64,000 nt of DNA, taken from NCBI GenBank assembly GCA_937988885.1, contig CALKHR010000195.1, positions 9,706 to 73,705 of the forward strand, written 5' to 3'. This document shows positions 60,416 to 64,000 of the stretch, in pieces. The DNA is from an uncultured Roseiflexaceae bacterium. GTDB taxonomy: Bacteria > Chloroflexota > Chloroflexia > Chloroflexales > Roseiflexaceae. Each line of letters starts with the position of its first letter. The first letter of the stretch is position 1. The position numbers and the translations under genes are program-made. The notes under the pieces are model-generated. The model saw only the letters and a list, made by a program, of their open reading frames with translations, ran no database searches and was not told the DNA's origin.

Positions 60416-61171
60416 GTGAGTCTTGATCAAGTGTATGACGTTGAACGGAGTAAGTGGGACGCCATCGCGGCAGAGGCTATGCCGCAACTACGCGAACTCG
60501 CGCCCGAATCGACCTTTGCTTCGCATTTGCGTAACAGCCTCATCACCCATGGCATCGCCGAGTTCTTGGGCGATGTGCGGGGAAAAAAGGTGCTTGAGTA
60601 TGGCTGTGGATTAGGCCTGATCTCGACACTGCTGGCCAAGAGCGGTGCGCACGTGGTAAGTTTCGATCTGAGCCCCGCCAGTGTTGCGGTGGCCCGACAG
60701 CGTGCTGCCCTCAACCACGTGGAGGTTGAACTAGCGGTCGCAGCGGGTGAGCACCTGCCCTACGCCGATGAAAGCTTCGATATCATTTTTGGGAAGGCGA
60801 TCTTGCACCATCTCGATGTGAATATAGCGGTCTCTGATCTGTATCGTGTGCTGAAGAAGGGCGGTAAGGCGGCCTTCGCCGAGCCAATGGGCATGAATCC
60901 CATCCTCAATTTCGTGCGCGATGGAGTGTGGTACCCCCACAAGCATCCCCGTGGCGCCGATAAACCGCTCACCTACGATGAGATCGCAGCTTGGGGCAAG
61001 CAATTTAGCTCGTTCACCTTCCGCGAGGTGCAGTTGCTCAGTATGCTGGAGCGTGGCTTGGGCTTCGGCAAACGACTCAAGGCCCTGCGCCGCGCCGACG
61101 ATTGGCTGCTTGAGCGTTTCCCCAGCTTACGGCGCTACTGCCGCTATGTGGTGATGTTGATGGAAAAATAG
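60416..61171 (+). CDS. Class I SAM-dependent methyltransferase
   Basis: 251 residues. VLEYGCGLGLISTLLAKSG is the SAM-binding motif I, VVSFDLSPAS is motif II, and FGKAILHHLD is motif IV of the Methyltransf_11 type. The C-terminal half (YPHKHPRGADKPLTYDEIAAWGKQF) is lipid/small-molecule methyltransferase-like. The start is GTG 60416, clear from AAAGGAGGAG just before it. The substrate is unknown. A terminator hairpin at 61217-61248 follows. Confidence 0.85.
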   Translation: MSLDQVYDVERSKWDAIAAEAMPQLRELAPESTFASHLRNSLITHGIAEFLGDVRGKKVLEYGCGLGLISTLLAKSGAHVVSFDLSPASVAVARQRAALNHVEVELAVAAGEHLPYADESFDIIFGKAILHHLDVNIAVSDLYRVLKKGGKAAFAEPMGMNPILNFVRDGVWYPHKHPRGADKPLTYDEIAAWGKQFSSFTFREVQLLSMLERGLGFGKRLKALRRADDWLLERFPSLRRYCRYVVMLMEK

Positions 61172-61885
61172 ACGTAAACGTTGTGCTCTATTGGTCAAGA
61201 ACTAAGCGTATACGTGCATCGACCTTCTGAGCGGACAGAAGGTCGATGTTGCGTTTTGAGAGGATAAGAATAGGCTTGTGATTGTGCGGCTGCGTTGAAG
61301 GTGTTGTGACTCTGCTATACTAGCGCCTCACCGACACATCTCACGGGGATCGCGAGCGGCATGGCTACGGCAGTGGCTCGAAGGAGCGCACCTGCAGTAC
61401 CCATTAGTGAACTCGCCACGGCTGGGCTTGTGTGGCTACGGTGGGCCAGCCGAGCCACCGTATGTGTAAAACGTATTCGTTGGATCGATCGGCGTTCAGC
61501 GCTAGGCGTCCGTTCGCAGCATTACCACATCCGTAATCGTTTCACAGCCTTGTTCTATTATATACGCGATTACGAACCAATCGGCATTGTGGTAGCGACA
61601 GCACGGCTCTTCGAACTAGATCAAGCTTGCCTCAAACAGCTTGTCTTCCTATCTGCATCGCGTCTATGCCCGTTGTGCGGCGTGTGCCACCATGCAGGTG
61701 TGATACAATCATGCATATGGCTGCTAATCATCTTGGAACGCTTGGCTCGCCGAACACGTTGTTCGATCTGAGGCTGCTACGCGTCGGATGCTCCTTAAGC
61801 AACTAAGATGAGCATGCCTGAGTTGTTATAATACTAAGCGGTTTCCAGTAGATAGGGCTCAAAACGGATGACAATAGGAAAGCAA
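61172..61885. other. Region before hsdM without a convincing gene
   Basis: About 710 bases. It holds the terminator at 61217-61248, a promoter-like TTGAAG-N15-TATACT (61295-61321) and a TATAAT near 61826 that could serve hsdM. A 136-codon open frame (61361-61771) lacks a ribosome site and known domains. The region marks the left edge of the restriction-modification locus. Confidence 0.45.
61217..61255 (+). terminator. Terminator after the methyltransferase gene
   Basis: A perfect 13-bp stem CATCGACCTTCTG (61217-61229) / CAGAAGGTCGATG (61236-61248) followed by TTGCGTTTT. Confidence 0.8.
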
Positions 61886-63442
61886 ATGACAATTGCTCAA
61901 CAACGCGCCGCACTTCAACGCCAAATCTGGCAGATTGCCAACGAAGTAAGAGGCTCTGTCGATGGCTGGGATTTTAAGCAATATGTGCTCGGCACGCTTT
62001 TTTACCGCTTTATTAGCGAAAACTTCGCCAGTTATATTGAGGGTGGTGACGATAGTATCAACTACGCCGAACTTGACGATGAAATCATCACTCCTGATAT
62101 CAAAGACGACGCCATTAAAACCAAGGGTTACTTTATCTACCCCAGCCAACTCTTTTCCAATGTCGTCAAAAATGCTCAAACCAACGAAAAATTAAATACC
62201 GATCTTGCCGCCATCTTTACATCTATTGAAAGTTCCGCCAACGGCTACCCTTCCGAGGCGGCTATCAAAGGCTTGTTCGCCGATTTCGATACTACCAGCA
62301 ACCGTCTTGGTACTACCGTCAAGGAGAAAAATCAGCGGTTGGCTGCTGTACTCAAAGGCATAGCCGGACTGGATTTTGGTGATTTTGAAGGTAGCCATAT
62401 CGACCTGTTTGGCGATGCCTACGAGTATCTTATCTCCAACTATGCCGCCAATGCAGGTAAATCCGGCGGCGAGTTTTTCACCCCTCAACCTGTGTCTCGG
62501 TTGATTGCCAAGCTTGCCATGCACAAGCAAACCAGCGTCAATAAAATCTACGACCCTGCCGCTGGTTCCGGCTCGCTGTTGCTGCAAGCCAAAAAGCAAT
62601 TCGATGCCCATATTATTGAAGATGGCTTTTGGGGTCAGGAGATCAACCACACCACCTATAACCTTGCCCGTATGAATATGTTCTTGCACAACATCAACTA
62701 CGACAAGTTCAATATCCAACTGGGCAATACGCTGACCGACCCGCACTTTATGGATGACAGACCCTTTGATGCCATCGTTTCGAACCCGCCATATTCACTA
62801 AAGTGGATCGGCTCAGATGACCCAACGCTAATCAACGACGAGCGCTTTGCGCCAGCAGGTGTCTTAGCGCCTAAGTCCAAAGCTGACTTCGCCTTTGTAT
62901 TGCATGCGCTCAGTTATCTTTCCAGTAAAGGCCGCGCCGCGATTGTCTGTTTCCCCGGTATTTTTTACCGTGGCGGTGCCGAACAGAAAATCCGTCAATA
63001 TTTGGTTGATAACAACTTTGTGGAAACGGTGATTGCACTCGCGCCCAATCTGTTTTATGGTACTACCATTGCGGTAAACATTCTGGTGCTGTCCAAGCAC
63101 AAAACCGACACCACTACCCAGTTTATTGATGCCAGCGGTTTATATAAAAAAGAAACCAACAACAATATACTCACCGATGCACATATCGAACAGATCATGC
63201 AGGTGTTCGATAGTAAGGAGAATGTGAAACACTTTGCTCAATCGGTGCCGTATGAAACTATCGTTGCCCACGAGTACAACCTCTCGGTCAGCACCTATGT
63301 GGAAGCGAAAGATAATCGCGAAGTAGTTGATATTGCCCAACTCAATGCCGAGTTAAAAACTACGGTTGCCAGGATCGACCAACTGCGTAAGGAGATTGAT
63401 GCGATTATTGCCGAGATTGAAGGTGAAGAGGTTGAGGCATGA
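61886..63442 (+). CDS. hsdM: Type I restriction-modification DNA methyltransferase HsdM (type IC-like)
   Basis: 518 residues. It follows the EcoR124I HsdM that I know nearly line by line: RRQIWQIANEVRGSVDGWDF-like start, KTKGYFIYPSQLFSNVV, the SAM motif DPAAGSGSLLLQAKKQF, the catalytic NPPYS and LAPNLFYGTTIAVNILVLSKH. It methylates adenine as part of an M2S complex, using HsdS for specificity. The DNA is AT-richer than its neighbours, in line with transfer. ATG 61886 has AGGAAAG six bases before it; ATG 61868 is the alternative. Its TGA overlaps the next ATG by four bases. Confidence 0.95.
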   Translation: MTIAQQRAALQRQIWQIANEVRGSVDGWDFKQYVLGTLFYRFISENFASYIEGGDDSINYAELDDEIITPDIKDDAIKTKGYFIYPSQLFSNVVKNAQTNEKLNTDLAAIFTSIESSANGYPSEAAIKGLFADFDTTSNRLGTTVKEKNQRLAAVLKGIAGLDFGDFEGSHIDLFGDAYEYLISNYAANAGKSGGEFFTPQPVSRLIAKLAMHKQTSVNKIYDPAAGSGSLLLQAKKQFDAHIIEDGFWGQEINHTTYNLARMNMFLHNINYDKFNIQLGNTLTDPHFMDDRPFDAIVSNPPYSLKWIGSDDPTLINDERFAPAGVLAPKSKADFAFVLHALSYLSSKGRAAIVCFPGIFYRGGAEQKIRQYLVDNNFVETVIALAPNLFYGTTIAVNILVLSKHKTDTTTQFIDASGLYKKETNNNILTDAHIEQIMQVFDSKENVKHFAQSVPYETIVAHEYNLSVSTYVEAKDNREVVDIAQLNAELKTTVARIDQLRKEIDAIIAEIEGEEVEA

Positions 63443-63510
63443 GCGAAGTCATCATCTACACTACTTTAGGCGTAGGTTATGGCTTATTCCCCTCCTTTGG
63501 AGGGGTCTAA
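63439..63510 (+). pseudogene. Broken rhuM-like gene start, interrupted after about nine codons
   Basis: An open frame of 23 codons beginning MSEVIIYTT, which is how many RhuM-family proteins start, and translationally coupled to hsdM through ATGA. RhuM genes are common inside hsdM-hsdS-hsdR loci. After codon nine the sequence turns into unrelated DNA (an AT-rich stretch, then the inverted repeat at 63486-63506) and stops. So the gene was split by the DUF559 element that follows; the rest should lie beyond 64000. Confidence 0.6.
63486..63506 (+). repeat. Left inverted repeat of the DUF559 element
   Basis: ATTCCCCTCCTTTGGAGGGGT; its reverse complement matches ACCCCTCCAGAGGAAGGGAAT at 63901-63921 with few mismatches. 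Confidence 0.6.
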
Positions 63511-63525
63511 AGGATGAGGCAGTGT

Positions 63526-63939
63526 ATGAGATCGACAGCGAAATACAAATCCTTACCCTTCAACCCCAGCTTAAAAACAAGAGCAAAGGAATTGCGCAAA
63601 GCCGGTATGTTGCATGAAGTGTTGCTCTGGCAAGAATTAAAATCAAAAAAGCTGAATGGATTGGATTTTGATCGCCAAAAAATCATTGGTAATTATATTG
63701 TCGATTTTTTCTGCCCTGAAAAAGGCGTGGTCATTGAAGTGGATGGTAGCTCGCACGACGGAAAGCAAGAGGACGATGCAAAGCGCGATGAATATTTACG
63801 GAGCCTTGGTTTGGAAGTAATTCGTTTGCAGGTGAGAGATGTGTTTCACAATAGAGCGGGTGTAGTGAGTTATTTAAGGAACCACCCCGCCCTAGCGGGC
63901 ACCCCTCCAGAGGAAGGGAATGAGATCGGGCCACCTTAG
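63526..63939 (+). CDS. DUF559 (Vsr-like endonuclease fold) protein
   Basis: 137 residues. The pattern ARELR-like AKELRKAGMLHEVLLWQELK, then LNGLDFDRQKIIGNYIVDFF, CPEKGVVIEVDGSSHD and LGLEVIRLQVRDVF is the DUF559 domain, related to very-short-patch-repair and restriction-type nucleases; the D...E-x-D residues of the PD-(D/E)XK core are visible. ATG 63526 has GAGG six bases before it; ATG 63514 is possible. The last ~15 codons are the translated repeat (PALAGTPPEEGNE), so the gene ends inside the repeat. Confidence 0.8.
   Translation: MRSTAKYKSLPFNPSLKTRAKELRKAGMLHEVLLWQELKSKKLNGLDFDRQKIIGNYIVDFFCPEKGVVIEVDGSSHDGKQEDDAKRDEYLRSLGLEVIRLQVRDVFHNRAGVVSYLRNHPALAGTPPEEGNEIGPP
63881..63908 (+). repeat. 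Direct repeat at the end of the DUF559 gene, copy 1
   Basis: 28 bases beginning ACCACCCCGCCCTA and ending GGGCACCCCTCC. They recur at 63973-64000 with one mismatch. Copy 1 is inside the gene's last codons. Confidence 0.75.
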
Positions 63940-63972
63940 CCCACAATTCTCCCTACGGAGAAGCGGAATGAG

Positions 63973-64000
63973 ACCACCCCGCCCTAACGGGCACCCCTCC
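63973..64000 (+). repeat. Direct repeat after the DUF559 gene, copy 2 (runs to window end)
   Basis: 27 of 28 bases match copy 1 at 63881-63908. The window ends inside it, so the array may continue. Confidence 0.75.

Noticed and set aside
61756..61770. GAACACGTTGTTC, looks like a second SOS-type box before hsdM
   Set aside because: The half-sites are separated by five bases, not four, and no promoter overlaps it.
61361..61771. 136-codon open frame with a CPLCGVCHH stretch before hsdM
   Set aside because: No Shine-Dalgarno, no domain, irregular composition; a single short cysteine stretch is not enough to call a gene.

Overview
The window looks like chromosomal DNA of a free-living, menaquinone-using bacterium, most probably Chloroflexota (class Chloroflexia). 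This is inference: the DNA is visibly GC-rich, it mixes Gram-positive-type control elements (a T-box leader, a GAAC-N4-GTTC SOS-type box, TTGACA/TATAAT promoters) with many sensor kinases and lipoproteins, and it has no LPS or outer-membrane assembly genes. Several starts are TTG or GTG with a good Shine-Dalgarno. No rRNA, CRISPR array, prophage or intact transposase was seen. One tRNA (Cys) is present.

Layout. 1-4.5 kb: end of an endonuclease/phosphatase-type gene, a macro-domain protein, a divergent FMN-reductase / FrnE-like DsbA pair, an aldo/keto reductase and an EamA exporter. 4.9-9.9 kb: bioY, then a T-box leader in front of two Nudix genes, an unknown membrane protein and serS; lgt converges on serS. 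10-20 kb: a 7TM-type histidine kinase, a methyltransferase, L-asparaginase, coaX, menG, a DUF4230-like protein, an Era GTPase with an unusual N-terminal extension, a tiny membrane protein and rlmN. 20-30.5 kb: M1 peptidase, hisS, cyclodeaminase, GNAT, tRNA-Cys, BadF/NAGK-like kinase, a ParA with a C-terminal zinc ribbon, glutaredoxin, purA. 30.7-39 kb: GAF histidine kinase, RlmI-type methyltransferase, alditol oxidase, PG-binding lipoprotein, DinB protein, cysteine-synthase-fold enzyme. 39-41.4 kb: a three-gene wall-hydrolase operon whose consensus promoter carries an SOS-type box. 41.5-52.8 kb: eIF2B-like protein, hybrid kinase, HtrA protease, GalT/HIT-like protein, SDR, pdxH, bacterial dynamin. 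51.7-55.1 kb: two flippase-like integral membrane proteins around a GT2 glycosyltransferase. 55.4-59.7 kb: complete potABCD operon. 60-61.2 kb: small zinc-binding protein and methyltransferase. 61.9 kb to the end: an AT-richer type I restriction-modification locus (hsdM) whose next gene, apparently rhuM, is broken after about nine codons by a DUF559 gene flanked by inverted repeats.

The best candidates for something new are the SOS-type box over the wall-hydrolase operon, the T-box placed before Nudix genes with serS distal, the extended Era, the DUF559 insertion, and two families of dispersed intergenic hairpin repeats.
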